64,000 nucleotides of DNA from Zygaena filipendulae (GCA_907165275.2 OU015658.1:2988501-3052500); one strand, 5' to 3'; numbered from the stretch's first letter, positions 19,591 through 32,290 are shown. The notes: a model not told the origin generated them from the sequence alone. Program-made: numbers and translations.

Positions 19591-22500
19591 ATGGCGGCCG
19601 CCGTAGGCAGGATTTTTGGGGCACGACTTTTGAAAAATTATGGCGTAGTCCCACCCCAGGTACTAAACTAGTGGTAATTAATAAAGTAAACGTTATAAAG
19701 TGTTTGTACCTACCCCCAGTCAGTCCTTTAATTTATCAAAGGTCAGATACGAAAGACTTTTCGGTAGAAGGAAAACTGTTGTATTTTACTGTATTTCGTA
19801 GTTAATACAACGGAATATTGGTGTTTAATATATTGAAGTGTGTGCCTACGGATGCAGGGAAACTAATTTTAGCATAGTTTGTCGAAATTTGTCTAAGGGC
19901 AAGTGATAACCTATTTCACATTATGTAACAAGTATTTTGTGAAATGTTACAAAATGAAAACGTTTATTGCAGGTTTGTCAGCTGTCCACGAATGCACAGG
20001 CATGGACAAGGAACAAAAAAATTGTGAGTAAACCTTTATTGATTTTGGACACCTTTTACTGCTGTTACATATTTTTCTTATTTGACATGTTTCCAGAAGT
20101 TCATTGTACCTATTGTAGTAAAAGATTTTTTACTGTTTTAACAACATTAACTACCTTTTCATTAAACATATTTTTTTTTATATATTAGTGTGGGCTGAAT
20201 GATGACTGCTTATTGTCTATCTATCTATACATAATATAATTTAGTTGTTAATGTTAAAAACTGTGTAAAGAAATAGAATGTTCTACTGTTGTACTTAAAA
20301 GTTACCTTAAATCATTTTTAAAATAGATACCTATATTCATTATTATATTATGTGTCAAATCTGCTCTGATGTAACACAATAAGATTTAATTTTGTAGCTA
20401 CTGTTAAAAAGTAAACTTATAAATTAATGGGTACTGTGACATTAGATAAAACATTCCAATACAGTATATAAACTAAGAACAATAACAATTGTCCATAGTG
20501 AAATTCTGAGCACTTGGCATTTTTCCAGTGCAGTCAGTAACAAAACTACAATCTCATATACCTAATCCTAATAAAATCATCAACTAGAAATTTCTATGCT
20601 TTTTAGTTAATATAAAAGCAAAGATTGAGAAAGATAAATTCTGCTTACCGTAGTAAATAATTACACTCATTAGTGTCGATAATTACATAACTTTCAAGTA
20701 TTTTCTGTAAATAATTATTTGAATCAAGAAAATGTACATATTTTTACAGTATTTAAATTTTTACTACAATAAATTCTCATGGGAATTGTGGGATAAAAGT
20801 TATATCCTTCTCTGTACCCCTGGTAATTGTGTATGCAAAAAATCATGGTGATCGGTTTAGCTGTGAAAGCCTAACAAACAAACAAACTCACTTTCACATT
20901 TGAAATAATAGTAAGGATTTCAATAAATACTGTTTTTAGTCACCTTCAGTTAATTCAGTTATTTTTTCTAATGTATTATTATTATTATGTAAGTAGTCAA
21001 TAAGTAGATACATTATCAAATGATGCTCACATTGTTTACCATCTAACTTAAATTAATCAATTAGCCCTATCAAAAACATAATGAGCCAGTAAATCTATAA
21101 TATATTTACAGTATGTATGATCTCTCCTTCTATTTACCAATAATGTAATAACAATTTTGTTTTTTTTCAAACAATTATTGTCAGTCTGGAATTACTACTA
21201 CTGCATTGATTCTCAAGCTACATATAATTTATACTTTGGAGTAACAAAGGATTTTTATCGCGGAAAAGTTCCCTAAGGGGAAACTGAAATTGTTAAAGTG
21301 GGCAAAGCTAGTGAATATGTTTTAGACAAATTGTTAACTTTCATCCTGCACCAAAACTTTATTTTCACACAAATGAAACTGCGACGAGACAGCTATTTAC
21401 TTAAATATTTTTGTACTGGTGCCTTTATTTTTTGTAATCCGAACCAATTTCGTTTTGCAGTTGTTATCCACACTGGGCGTGGTCGGCGGCGGCGTGGGCG
21501 CGCTTCTCTTTGCTCTGGAGCAGTCAGTGGGCGCGTCCAGCGGTGAGGCGCACCCGCCGCACCAGCCGTGGAGCCACGATGGCTGGTTCAAATCCTTTGA
21601 CCATGCCAGGTATGTTGTCCATGCTAACTGGAAGCCTTGCAAGATCGAAGTTAAAAAAAAAAGTTGCTCAAGTAAAACCTACATTGTTTACCCAAAATGT
21701 ACGGTGACAGCATCAATTGAAAAATCTGCATCAACAGATCTATACAGATAAATAAATTGAAGTGTCCGTTTATAATTCCAAATTAACAGCTTTTCACTAA
21801 ATACATATGGAAGTATATACACAATACTTATATACACATAAAAAACATTTTTTTGTCTGTCTGTCTGTTTATTCCGGCTAAACTGCTTGACCGATTTTAA
21901 CGGGACTTTTAATGGCAGATAGCTGATGACATAAGGAGTAACTTAGGCTACTTTTACTGTAGAAAAAAATAATTCCTGCGAGAATTCCGAAACTCACGCG
22001 GGTGAAATCGCGTGTCACAGCTAGTAGTAACTAAAATTACGGCTGAATGTCAATAATTTTGATTGAAGGTGAACTTCTTCATCCGTCAAGTAAGTTAAGC
22101 TCAGAACGAAAAATATATACACTAAAGGCATACAGAAATAAAAAAAGGACTTATGTTTTTCTGAATATAGGTTAATAAATAAATAAATAATACATAATTA
22201 AATAAAATGTTATACAGAGGTAAAGTTTGTAAGTTTGAATATAAGGCATAATCTCTGGAAGTATTGTATCCATTGGCGTACCGAGGCAGGGCAGGGAGGG
22301 TATCTACTTTTGTCGATAAAAGTTAAGAAAAAGAACTTTTTGCCATAAAAATAGCTATTGTAATTTGTACACAAAGAATTTATACAAGAAATACCTCTTA
22401 TATTTATGTTTACTTGACTAGGTGCTTATAAAATATCTGATCGGCCCAGAAACAATCTGATTTGTCGGTCCCCCCCCCCCCCCCCCCCAGAACCTGGGTA

Positions 22501-25500
22501 CGCCCATGATTGAATTGGTTTTAAAAATTCTTGGAGATGCAAAGAGTGTCACTTCTTTACGTAGTTATAGAATTCCTTGACACGGGCGATGCAAAAGTCG
22601 CGGTCTACATCTAACTAGCTAGTAACTATGAAGTCGTCAACAGCGTGCGCCGGGGCTACGAGGTGTACAAGCAGGTGTGCAAGGCGTGCCACTCGCTGCA
22701 GTACATCGCGTTCAGGAACCTCGTCAACGTGACGCACACCGAGGAGGAGGCGAAGGCCGAGGCAGCAGAAGTAAGTCACCACACCACAATTGGAATGAAA
22801 ACAGTGTAGCTGCTGTTCCCATACACTGAGTTAGCTATTCGCTTTTCTATTGATTCTTATTGTCCCTTACCTGATCAAAATACGAAGGATGTATGCTGAT
22901 CAGGTAGAGGACGTTTTCAGACATTGTTTTCTAACACATCTACAAATTCCACATAACCAAACTTTCTAACGTACAAAACAAACATTGTAACAGTGTGTGG
23001 TGATTCATGCTGACAAGTGAAGTATAACCCAAAAAAATAAGAATCACACTGTGCCCTAAATCGAGAAACACTAAAGTGCTATCACCGCGAGCATTCACGT
23101 GTAATGTAACATTATACATTCGACGTTGAGCATTACATTACAATACTACCTCCCTGACTGACGAGCAGTCGCGTGTAATGTAAGTTGTAACATAATTATA
23201 GATTCGACTTTGAGCATTATCTTTTAGTGGATTCTATAAAGTTGAGCGCATTGATGTTACAAGTTTTATCAAGATATTACACATTATCATTACAAAGTGC
23301 GCATTGTAATGCTCGGTTCTCCTCTTTCACTGATGTAATGCTCAAATCTGTATCGTTACATTACATGTGAATCCTCCCGGTGAGGTAGCACCTCTATAAG
23401 ATGGACTTACGGTCGCGGCCGATATAATCATAACCTATAATGTACACACTGCGACGACTCCGAGCAGTCAGACTTCTGAGTGCTCAAGGTCATTTCCACG
23501 TTGCACACTTCTATCTCTACGATAAGCTTATAGGTCAGATGCAGCGTAAGTCACAACATTTTAGTGCCTATTTAGAAGTTAATCCAGAAAAAATATCCTG
23601 ATATTTATAAATTAAATATTTTGTTTGTCATTGGTGAAAAAAAAACTTAAAAATAATTTACTTTATTAAACAGGTAATGATTAAGGATGGTCCGGATGAG
23701 GAGGGCAACTATTTCGAAAGGCCTGGCAAACTTTCAGACTATTTCCCCTCACCATACCCCAACGAGAATGCTGCCAGAGCTGCTAACAACGGTAAGTTTC
23801 GGTTTGATGATTGATAATTTTTTTTTTATTGTTCCTTCCTCCCTTTTTTTTCCTTAAACTAAATAAAAAAATTGTATCGAACGTTAAACGAAAAATACAA
23901 AGCCAAAATAGTTTATCAATTTGAGTGCGTTTAATTCTGGTGCTTCTGTCTTTTTTTGGCTTAAATCGAAAGCGTCCATAAAAAATGGTTAAAAGTTATT
24001 TCGGCCCTAGAGACCCATTAACATGAGATCATTAGTCGCCGCCATATTTTTTGTTTGTTGACGCCCCCCTGCCCCGCAGGCGCGTATCCCCCCGACATGT
24101 CGTACATCTCGTCGGCGCGCAAGGGCGGCGAGGACTACATCTTCGCGCTGCTCACCGGCTACATGGATCCGCCCGCCGGCGTGGTGCTGCGCGAGGGGCA
24201 GAACTACAACCCATACTTCCCCGGCGGCGCCATCTCCATGGCGCAAGTGCTGTACAATGAGGTTAGTGGAACTGCCTGCCGTACTGGCTGGCACAGAGTT
24301 TTTTTTGGACCTTGTTGTATTCTTAAAGTCCTACTTTAGTTCTTTTTAATAACAATGCAACTTTACCAAGAATAGTGTAAGCAACCATAAAGGTTCTCAA
24401 TAGTTCATGCTGACACGTACCTAAAACCTTTTAAACGTGCGTTTACGCGGAAATATGACGTCTTTTATGTCGGCGCGTCAGCCGCAATGAAACGTTCCTT
24501 TGCCTTGTGAAGGGACGTTGAATGACCCTAGATTTTCATGACAATTTTTTTTTAATGACCGTGCATTTTTTACATTATTCAAGACTAGCTGTTCCCGCCG
24601 TATCACTCACGGTTTTTTCAGAGTTTTCGAAGGAATCCAGGGTTACAATATAGCCTATGTTACTCAGGGATAATGAGGCATTCGTACAGTAAAATAAATT
24701 TTAAAACGGTTTTGAGTTAAATCCTAACAAACAAACAAAAATCAACCCTTTATAATATTAGGTTAGACTAGAATTCCCTCTATATGTCCCTTGTTTAACA
24801 TTACATACCTAACGCCTATAATACCTATAACACAAGGTATTTATACCTTTTATGACTACTCATTTCTAGAATGGGCATGTTGACTAATTTTTATTTTTTA
24901 GTCCGTCTTGTAGATTATTAAAAAATATTGGACACGTATTTTTTTCTTTTTTTACGTAATCAAAAAATAACGGCGATATATTGTGTTGAAATTTCGCGTG
25001 ACGTCACTATTCTGACAGTTTGTATGGCGGTTTTAGCGGTTAGTGACGTCACGACCCCCTCACCCTAAACTTTAATGCGCTTTATCTCTGTATATTTTAA
25101 TTTATTTAAAAAAGCAAAAAATACGTGTCTATTGTTTTTTTTATTTTCTAACTGACGGACTAATTAGAATTTTGATTTTCAAAAGTAGTCAACATCCCTA
25201 TTGCATTAGAGAGAGAGAGACAGAATCCCTACTATCCTTACTGTTATTAATGCGAAAGTGTGTTTGTTTGTTTGTTACACTTGCACGCCTCAACGGATAA
25301 TCATGAAATTTTGCTCACACGTTGTCAGGGATGTATCTCTGTAGAGAAGAACATAGAATAGCTACTTTTTATCCCGGAAATCTCCTGGGAACTCTGAAAT
25401 TAAAGCGTGTGAAACTGCATGAAATTTTGCATACTTAACACATCAGGGGTATAGAAAAGGATATAGATTATTTTTACTCCGAAATTACCGCGGGGGACCG

Positions 25501-25801
25501 CTAGTATTTTATGTATTGACTTTTAGTTCTTGATATTTATCCTCACTGGGTGCTTCGTTCCGTCCACCAGTCGGCGGAGTACACGGACGGCACGCCGGCG
25601 ACCGCGTCGCAGCTCGCCAAGGACGTGGCGACGTTCCTGCGCTGGTGCTCCGAGCCGGAGCTGGACGACCGCCGGCTGATGACCATCAAAGCGATCGGCA
25701 TGTTCTCCATGCTGGCCGCCGTCGTGTACTACTTCAAGCGGCACAAGTGGTCCACGATGAAGTCGAGGAAGTTAGCCTACAAGCCAGTCTCTAAGAAATA
25801 A
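19591..25801 (+). CDS. CYC1: cytochrome c1, respiratory complex III, 7 exons
   Basis: Heme-c subunit of the bc1 complex, passing electrons from the Rieske protein to cytochrome c on the outer face of the inner mitochondrial membrane. Exons: 19591-19659, 19973-20023, 21461-21609, 22644-22770, 23674-23791, 24080-24261, 25571-25801; all phases agree and give 308 aa. Exons 1-2 form the presequence. Exon 3 has the hydrophobic sorting segment (residues ~43-60) of the bipartite import signal. Heme attachment CKACH is at residues 102-106. The axial methionine region is [13 protein letters not shown] in exon 6. Exon 7 carries the tail anchor (residues ~271-287) followed by KRHKWS and LAYKP, as in the family. 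The exon 4 acceptor (CGTCAACAG) has little pyrimidine tract, and the exon 7 acceptor was chosen because it alone keeps phase and the EYTDGTPAT signature. Introns hold MITEs and Helitron-like repeats. Confidence 0.96.
21760..22027 (+). mobile_element. degenerate Helitron-like repeat in cytochrome c1 intron 3
   Basis: Contains the family words GACCGATTTTAACGGGACTTT and GAAACTCACGCGGGTGAAATC and ends CACAGCTAGTA. Its 5' end is blurred. Confidence 0.55.
22470..22488. repeat. homopolymer C tract
   Basis: Nineteen consecutive C residues in cytochrome c1 intron 3. Such tracts are rare in AT-rich insect DNA and prone to length error in assembly. Confidence 0.8.
23076..23391. mobile_element. MITE with GTGCTATCACCG ends
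   Basis: GTGCTATCACCGCGAGCATT at the left pairs imperfectly with the segment ending GGTGAGGTAGCAC. The interior repeats GTAATGTAAC and GAGCATTACAT in both orientations. It lies in cytochrome c1 intron 4. Confidence 0.7.
24594..24761 (-). mobile_element. Helitron-like repeat, variant form
   Basis: From CTAGCTGTTCCCGCCG to TTTATAATATTAG. Shares ACAATATAGC...GTTACTCAGGGATAAT with the copy at 63338-63523, marking a subfamily distinct from the 6359 copy. Confidence 0.6.
24872..25199. mobile_element. complete palindromic MITE with two TGACGTCA sites
   Basis: Reference copy of its family: ends GGGCATGTTGAC and GTCAACATCCC, about 328 bases, with arms complementary to a central GGCGGTTTTAGCGG. Two TGACGTCA palindromes lie symmetrically at about 25010 and 25043. 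It lies in cytochrome c1 intron 6. Confidence 0.85.
25228..25507 (+). mobile_element. Helitron-like repeat in cytochrome c1 intron 6
   Basis: Begins near CCTTACTGTTATTAATGCG and ends GGGGGACCGCTAGTA. It has a partial internal duplication: the motif GTGTGAAACTGCATGAAATT leads into a second ATTTTGCATA block. Confidence 0.6.
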
Positions 25802-26937
25802 AACGCTGTAGTGTAAAGCTGAAACATTTTAGACAATCTTTTTTTTTTCGATAGGCACAGTAAAATGTTATTTCTTTATAATTATTAAATTAATTTATTT
25901 TATAACACGATCACGTTTATTTTCATCCCCGTTTCGGAATCAAGATCGTAGCTTCGCCTTGACCGTGGTGATGTGATTCGCGGACCGCCTGGCTAGGTTT
26001 TATTAGCTGTGGGCGTATTATTGTGACCGGTATTAATGTAATAACATTTTTATGCCTTAATAACGGTATACAGCATTTGATTAGTGCGCTGGTATGATAT
26101 AGCTTCAATGTAGCACAGTTAAATTTACATACTTAATATTTAACCATCATTACATTTTTCTGTGCTGTTGACGTTCCATGAAAGGTTTTACCGAATCATT
26201 GTACAGTTTAATTATAATAAATGAGTTATTCGAAACTTATTATATATTTGTTTTTTCCTCCTTCCATCCTTGTTTTTATTGTTATTTGGTGTTCTTAAAA
26301 TACAGTGTTATTGTTCTGAGGTATACAGCCATATGATCTAGGAATTAGACATGTATGATTTTACCTATCTTCCAGAAAATATAATAGTTCTAAACAAAAA
26401 ATAAACTCATAAATTATCCTACTAAAATAATGCAATTAAGGTACTTGCATGAAATTTATAATAAGAAATTGTGTCAATATTTCAAAAATAGAGTTAGAAA
26501 AGCGTTATCGTGAAAGATTTACTAAAAAATTTTCAATTGTTTCCAAAATATACAACTTTGTGAAACGGAACGTTGCCACGAAACACCAATCACAGCCACG
26601 CTTGACACATGACGTCACTGTTATTTTTAAGAAACATTTACCTCTTTCAGAGAAGGCAAAAGAAACTAAGTGCATACAGTCAACGCATATTTTCCATTTT
26701 CTGAAGTTTTATTTTAAAATGCATCAGTAAGATTTGCATTTCGATTCTTTACTGGAACTTTTGGAAGTGACTCGACACAATTCAACCATAATTTCGCTTT
26801 TGGATATTGAAGTTATCTGTCTGTCAGTGTTACATGACCCTGTCAATGCGACAGTGACATTTATTTTCTATCACAGATTAATAAGGCGTAATTTTGAAAC
26901 CGATTACTAAATCGATTACTCTAGGTTACCTTTTAAT
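25802..26937. other. cytochrome c1 3' UTR and intergenic region
   Basis: The stop codon is embedded in AATAAA (25797-25802), too close to serve as the cleavage signal. AATAAA at 26216-26221 is the likely signal. Beyond it, no gene; the frame at 26449-26730 overlaps a dispersed repeat shared with about 18785-18930. Confidence 0.5.
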
Positions 26938-26943
26938 GTAGTG

Positions 26944-27070
26944 TGATCACACTACATTAAAATGTATCGTACAGCAGTCGATTTAGGGTACAATTAAGTG
27001 TAGTGTGATTACTTGCTCTCTCTCTCTCTCTTACTCACAGACCCTAAATTGTATCCGATTGAGAGCACTA
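26944..27070. mobile_element. MITE fragment, uninterrupted site of the 55327-55968 element
   Basis: TGATCACACTACATTAAAATG through CAGTCGATTTAGGGTAC, a CT microsatellite and ACCCTAAATTGTATCCGATT match the outer element at 55327-55968 without the 468-base insert. Its own left end is missing. Confidence 0.7.
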
Positions 27071-27107
27071 AATTGGTGTTCTGAAATTGCAAGGTGTAAT
27101 AAGCGCT

Positions 27108-27745
27108 TAAGAGTGCAGCAACCAAACAACCATCTCCGCAGCAAGTTAATTTTCACTGTGACAGCTATGTATTGTTTATGAAGTGTCAAAGTTAACGCCG
27201 AAAACCGCATTCATCGAAAAATAAATCAATCGGAGTTCTTACGAACAAAGGGGAGGTGTCGTAGTCACAAAAAGTTTATGATTGTATGTAAAACAGTCTT
27301 ATTCGCAATGTGAGTTGAGAGAAAACAAATGGTGCCTGAAATTTCAAATATTTTGAGGTTATAAAAACAACTCTATGGTTCTGTGGCTTGATTGCAACTC
27401 AAACGAGTGAAATTTTAACCGAACAACTGCGCCCAAACCCACGGAACGCACACCTTTGTTCGTAAGAACTCCGATTGATTTCTATTTTCTTTTTCAACGA
27501 ATCCGGTTTTTGGCGTTAACTTTGACACTTCATAAACAATTGTCAGAGTGAAAATTATTTTGTTTCGGATATGGTTGTTTGGTTGCCTCCACAGGGTACT
27601 TTTTTTAATGTTGCCTCACTCTGAACCACGGAACAGGTGAAACTGCGCTCTGACAGCTGTCAGAGTAAAATTTCCCTGAGCCACGGAACGGGTAGAGAGC
27701 GTGCTCGAGCGCGTTCAAGTGCACTCGTGCACCACGGAACGCGCC
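27108..27745. mobile_element. rearranged foldback dimer upstream of folliculin
   Basis: A reversed copy ends in CCACGGAACGCACAC at about 27452 and is followed by part of a forward copy (GTTCGTAAGAACTCCG to CACGGAACGCGCC). Same family as 16765-17635 and 55409-55876. It ends about 230 bases before the folliculin ATG and so may border or overlap the promoter. Confidence 0.75.
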
Positions 27746-27976
27746 TCGTGTCTTGAAACGCGGCCGTTGAACGCGGCACAAAACAAGTTGACACTTTGAC
27801 AGTTTGCGATCAGCTGATTGCAGTTTCGCACACTTTGCGAACTTAAAAAAAGTACTTTATGTTGCGAACCTTCTACATTTGACTGATTACGAAAAGCTAC
27901 TTTGTTTTAACTTTATCCAATAAAATATAGTGAATAGCTACAGAATATTAGCTGCTTTTGAAACCTTATATAAATA

Positions 27977-30138
27977 ATGAATGCTATAATTGGCTTGTGT
28001 CATTTCTGTGAGGCGCACGGTCCGCGGCCTCTATTTTGTTCTTACACCACCGACGACGAAAAGAACACAACTAAACCCACAAAATGTTCGTTGGAATGCA
28101 ATGGGTGCTCTTCACTGGGGTCGGAGACGGTATTTGTATCAACAGATGATGACGGCACAATATATTGCAGCCGAGAAACAATCCCTAATGACGACATTGC
28201 CATGTTTCTGAGGCAGGCAGCAATTAGGAGTATAACATGTGAAGTAGGTTAAGAAAGATTTTTTTGATATATTCTACATCCGGTTCGTGTCCTGAAGAAT
28301 TATTTTCATGTGTGCACCTTTTCTGATGTCTTTTGTGTGGGCCTGTTTGATTTTTAAAGTTCCAGACTTGATCATCCCAGAATTATATTCCAGGTAAATT
28401 GGAACAAAGAGGGTGGTGTGGTATACTTCAGTGACACACACAGCCATGTACTGAGTTTGACATTCCAACTGTGTGACACAAGGGCTCGAGGTCTCCGACG
28501 ATGGTTTTCCATTGTCGTGCTGATGAAAGACAAAATGTTTCTCTTAAACATCTTACCATTTCTGTCAGAACACCTGCAGGTACAGGCCTAAATTGTTAAA
28601 ATAAATTTAATAAAGAAAATTAATTGGTCTGATGAGTTTATTTTTATAGGAAATATCAAGAGAACTTCAAAAGCTGGCATCAGTTGTATTTGATGATGAA
28701 CAAAAAGTATGTTCACAGAGAGCACTGAGGCTCAACACCGGACAAAATTATTTTGGTCAATCTAGGTCTCTCATCCAGTTAACAGGTAAATTCTGCTTCA
28801 AAGTCACCTAACCTCTTGACAGACAAAGAAATCGCCAATCACCAATTTACCACTAATCCTTTAACTTCACCATTTTCAGGTGATCAAGACATATTCAAAA
28901 AAATGCACTTACATTTCACATGGATGTTAAAAACTGGCGCTTTGATCTACTCAGAGAAGATGTACACAAGTGAAGATTTACTTAAGAAGCTAGACCCTCA
29001 GGGGGAAAAGACTATCAATAGCTCTATATTTCGAGAGAATGCATGTTCTATTCCTGATGACACAGAATGTGCACCATTAAGGGTCTTAGAGAATTTGTTG
29101 ACAAAACCTGTGTTCAGAGTTGTTATTTACTGCACCTTTGTTGGAATAAATGTATGTATCATTTTGATAATGTTGTAGAAACATAAACTTGTCTAGCCAT
29201 GTGCTGTGTTGATGAGATCAGTATTTTATAATACAATGCTAGGACAGTCTTAGTACAATTGAACACAGTGAGCTTAATTTTTCTTCACCTAATAATGGAA
29301 GTAACTTAAAAGTTACTAAAAATAATATTTTTGTTTCAGATAATAATCAAGACTATCAATATAGAGCCAATGTCAATTTTAAAGGGCTTGGCTAGATTAG
29401 TTCCCATCAAAAAATATTCAGATATGACTCGCATTAGGATATCAAAAGACAATGAACAAATCATACCTTCAGGAACCGTTTGTATTTTACAAGAAACTGA
29501 GAACAATAATATCTGTGCAAAATGGCCTGGGATATTACCAAGTAAATGTTAGTAACATACTTTGGTTTATGAATCTGAATCTGTGCTACAAATAACCCAT
29601 TTAGGGTTTTTATGAGAATCATGGTTATTTTTAATATCTTCAGAGGGATGTGTTTCTGATTTTGATGGTTCAGTTTGAGTCAGATCAGAATGAAGAACTC
29701 AAAATTTCAAATTTCCTAGCGCTAGTAACCTAGTGCTAGGAAATGCAAACTGCGAGCAGAGCTTTGTGTTCAAACAATATAAAATTTTGACATCTTATCT
29801 ATTTCTTTACTGTCCTTTTAGGTCCAACTTTAATGAATAGAATAGAAAACGCAATAAACAATACAAAATTAAACGATGATGTCTTACATCAACAAGTAAA
29901 AACATTACAATTGGAGTGGCTTGGGTAAGCAAGACAGTTTGACAATTTAAGCAAGTCTTACTTGTAAGATCTTGATCTGTAAAAGAATGTGTTATTTTTC
30001 AGAATTTCAAAAGCAATTAAATGTGCAATGGAGGCATCTGGCCCTAGATCTGAAGCAGTGAAACAATTGCAGTCTGTATTTGGCATGACAGAACAGGATA
30101 TTTTGCTTGCTAACTATTGGTTAAGCAACTTTCTATGA
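27977..30138 (+). CDS. FLCN: folliculin, 7 exons
   Basis: DENN-domain protein acting with folliculin-interacting protein as GTPase-activating partner for RagC/D at the lysosome, in TORC1 and AMPK control. Exons: 27977-28243, 28394-28579, 28650-28785, 28880-29151, 29340-29541, 29822-29924, 30003-30138; phases agree and give 433 aa. The N-terminus MNAIIGLCHFCEAHGPRPLF is the family hallmark, with a Cys-rich loop (SLECNGCSSL) after it. Exon 1 ends in RSITCE, continued by the longin-domain block in exon 2 (RGLRRWFSIVVLM). Exons 4-7 carry the C-terminal DENN part, shorter than in vertebrates. The open frame on the opposite strand at 28274-28468 is a shadow of exon 2. Confidence 0.95.
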
Positions 30139-30360
30139 TTGAAGTGTAGCTTTTCCAAAATTAAATATTTTATTTATGCCTCATGTTTAAACTCGTCTTT
30201 AAATTGAATTAATTTATATTTACCACCTAATCTATGTTCCTAATTGGCCTGAGTGATTTTAACTGTTATTATTCAGTGATCCTAGTTAATAATTAAGATA
30301 CTAATTGGATAATAAAATAAAAGAGTGAAATAAGATTGTGTACTTATATTAAAGAAAAAA
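30139..30360. other. convergent 3' ends of folliculin and RpL18
   Basis: Only 222 bases separate the two stop codons. AATAAA at 30311-30316 (plus) can serve folliculin. TTTATT at about 30169-30174 is an AATAAA on the minus strand and can serve RpL18, so the two 3' UTRs overlap. Confidence 0.6.
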
Positions 30361-32290
30361 TTAAGCACGACGACTAGGCCTGGAGCGCTCGTGTCCCTTA
30401 GTGCGCACGTATGGCTTGGTGTGCGAGCGAGGAGCGCCAGGCGGTGGGCCAAAGTGTTTCACTGCCTCACGGGCGTTGCGGCAGCCTTGGATCAAAACAG
30501 TCTTGCGACCTGTAGGCGCACGGAGAGCCAACTGGTCAAAAGTCAAGATTTCTCCTGCAAATGATAACAAGGTTGTCATTAGAAAAGTTATGTTCATACA
30601 TATCTCTCCTGTTCTCGAGTGACTATCACAATTTAGTGTGATTGAAGACTGAAACTTTTTAGGATCACACAAGTCTTATTTTGCAACTTGTCATACAGAA
30701 AGCATGAGTGAGTTTTCTGTTGCTCAAAAGAATCAGGCATTAAATTAACAATTCCCTACTATTTCTCCTGCATGAACAACAGGATTATTTGGTAATTTAC
30801 CATGTTTCATGTAAATTAATAAGAAAACAGCTAAATAAACAGGTCTTGACAACAAAAAAATCACTTAATCTATGGGTTTACCTATATTACTAAACAGTGG
30901 CATTTTCTGTCCTCAGCATTATACAAAATGTTGGGTGTTCATATATAGGTGAATTATAAAATTTGCCTGTGTCATAAATGCTGTTCCCTGAAGTTTCACT
31001 CACATTAATTTTGGATTTCAAATGACAGTTACAAAAATGTTCAGTTCTGATCATTTGTCTCATTGACATTTAGTCTTCATTTACACTTTTGCTAAGGGTG
31101 CTCTAGATGTTTACCTTCTAGAGGATGTAGTCTATTTATTGAAATAAGACCACATAAATCCTTCAGATTATCCCACTACCAACCAGAATAATAGATGCAA
31201 AACAGTGAATTGTCCTCAAAATCTAGGATTATATTTCCTGTGCCAAGATGACGAAAACCAATTATTATATAAACTATAACTAGCTGTGCCCCGCGGTTTC
31301 ACCCACATGAAACGTTTTGTGTGACAACTTTTTTTCCCAACATCCGATTTAAATGAAACAAAGCCTATATGTAGCTCCAGGTTTAGTCTACCTGTGAACA
31401 CCGCATGAAAATCTGTTGTAGGCGATTATTATCGCGAACAGACAGACAGAAAAAATAATTTTAAAAACTTTTATGGTTGGTTACTCTTCTTTTATCACTC
31501 CGTCAAAATTTGTCAAAAGTATTCAATGTACAGAATCGTGGATTCTACTCTTTTATATAATTGCCTATCAACACAAATAATCTGTCAGCAACAACATTGA
31601 TTGCTTCAACAGGGCAGCGGTCAGTAAGATGTAAATAAAAAGTGAGGTTATGGTAACCTCAATGTTTGTTTTATCTGTCTATCCTACATATAAACATGGT
31701 TCAACATAATTGATATGTATAATTTTTTAGAACTTGCCTCCAGCAGCCAAGATACGGGCGCGAGCCTTCTCAGTGACGTGGAGAGCGGCTACAGTCATCT
31801 TAGGGACAGTGTACAGCCTGACATCGTTGGTGATGGTGCCGACGACCACGGCGATGAGACCCTCGCGCGTGGGCTTCTTCATGTGGCGCGCCAAGCGTGA
31901 CAGCGATAGAGGAGGCCGGTTAATGCGGCTCATAAACAGCCGACGAAGGACAATCGTGTTGAACTTAGCATTGGTACGTCTGGCCAAATACCTGTATAAC
32001 TATAACAAGGATGACTATTAGACAAAAAAAAAAACAAAGTTCACGATTGATACAAGTAATTTATAAATGTGATTTACCTTCACAAGTAATCTCAAGTACA
32101 CATCCTGAGACTTAACTTCAGTGCGCCTAACTTTCCTGTCGTGTTTATGATTGATGTCGATACCCTGAAATAAAAGAAGTAACACATATTTACTTCACTG
32201 ATATTAATTAAAAACACAAACTAAATACTCTTTAATTTGTTATCTTTTAGATTTTCGACGATTCATTTTTATCACGAGAAAACTCACCAT
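30361..32290 (-). CDS. RpL18: 60S ribosomal protein L18 (eL18), 4 exons
   Basis: Structural protein of the large ribosomal subunit. Exons in transcript order: 32290-32288 (ATG only), 32164-32078, 31999-31738, 30554-30361; 181 aa. Strongly conserved blocks include [44 protein letters not shown] and [17 protein letters not shown], ending in the basic tail [11 protein letters not shown]. The first exon carries only the start codon, directly followed by GTGAGT. A pyrimidine-rich stretch before the ATG (TCTCCCTCTTGTCC) fits a 5' TOP leader, which places translation under TOR control. The third intron begins with GC (GGAG|GCAAGT, 31738/31737) and not GT; no GT donor keeps the AAGGEILTF junction. 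The frame at 33172-33510 is unrelated. Confidence 0.96.
31283..31450 (-). mobile_element. Helitron-like repeat in RpL18 intron 3
   Basis: Begins CTAGCTGTGCCCCGCGGTTTC and continues with a divergent interior. The far end near 31450 is not clear. Confidence 0.55.
31736..31737 (-). other. GC 5' splice site in RpL18
   Basis: Exon 3 must end after GCT GGA G (31738) to join GA GAA ATC at 30554 and give the conserved AGGEILTF. The next bases are GCAAGT, the usual context of U2-type GC-AG introns. Confidence 0.85.

Noticed and set aside
24007..24294. Minus-strand frame over cytochrome c1 exon 6
   Set aside because: Antisense shadow of a GC-rich exon; the plus-strand reading matches cytochrome c1.
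28274..28468. Minus-strand 64-codon frame
   Set aside because: Overlaps folliculin exon 2 (28394-28579), whose plus-strand reading fits the family and splice phases.
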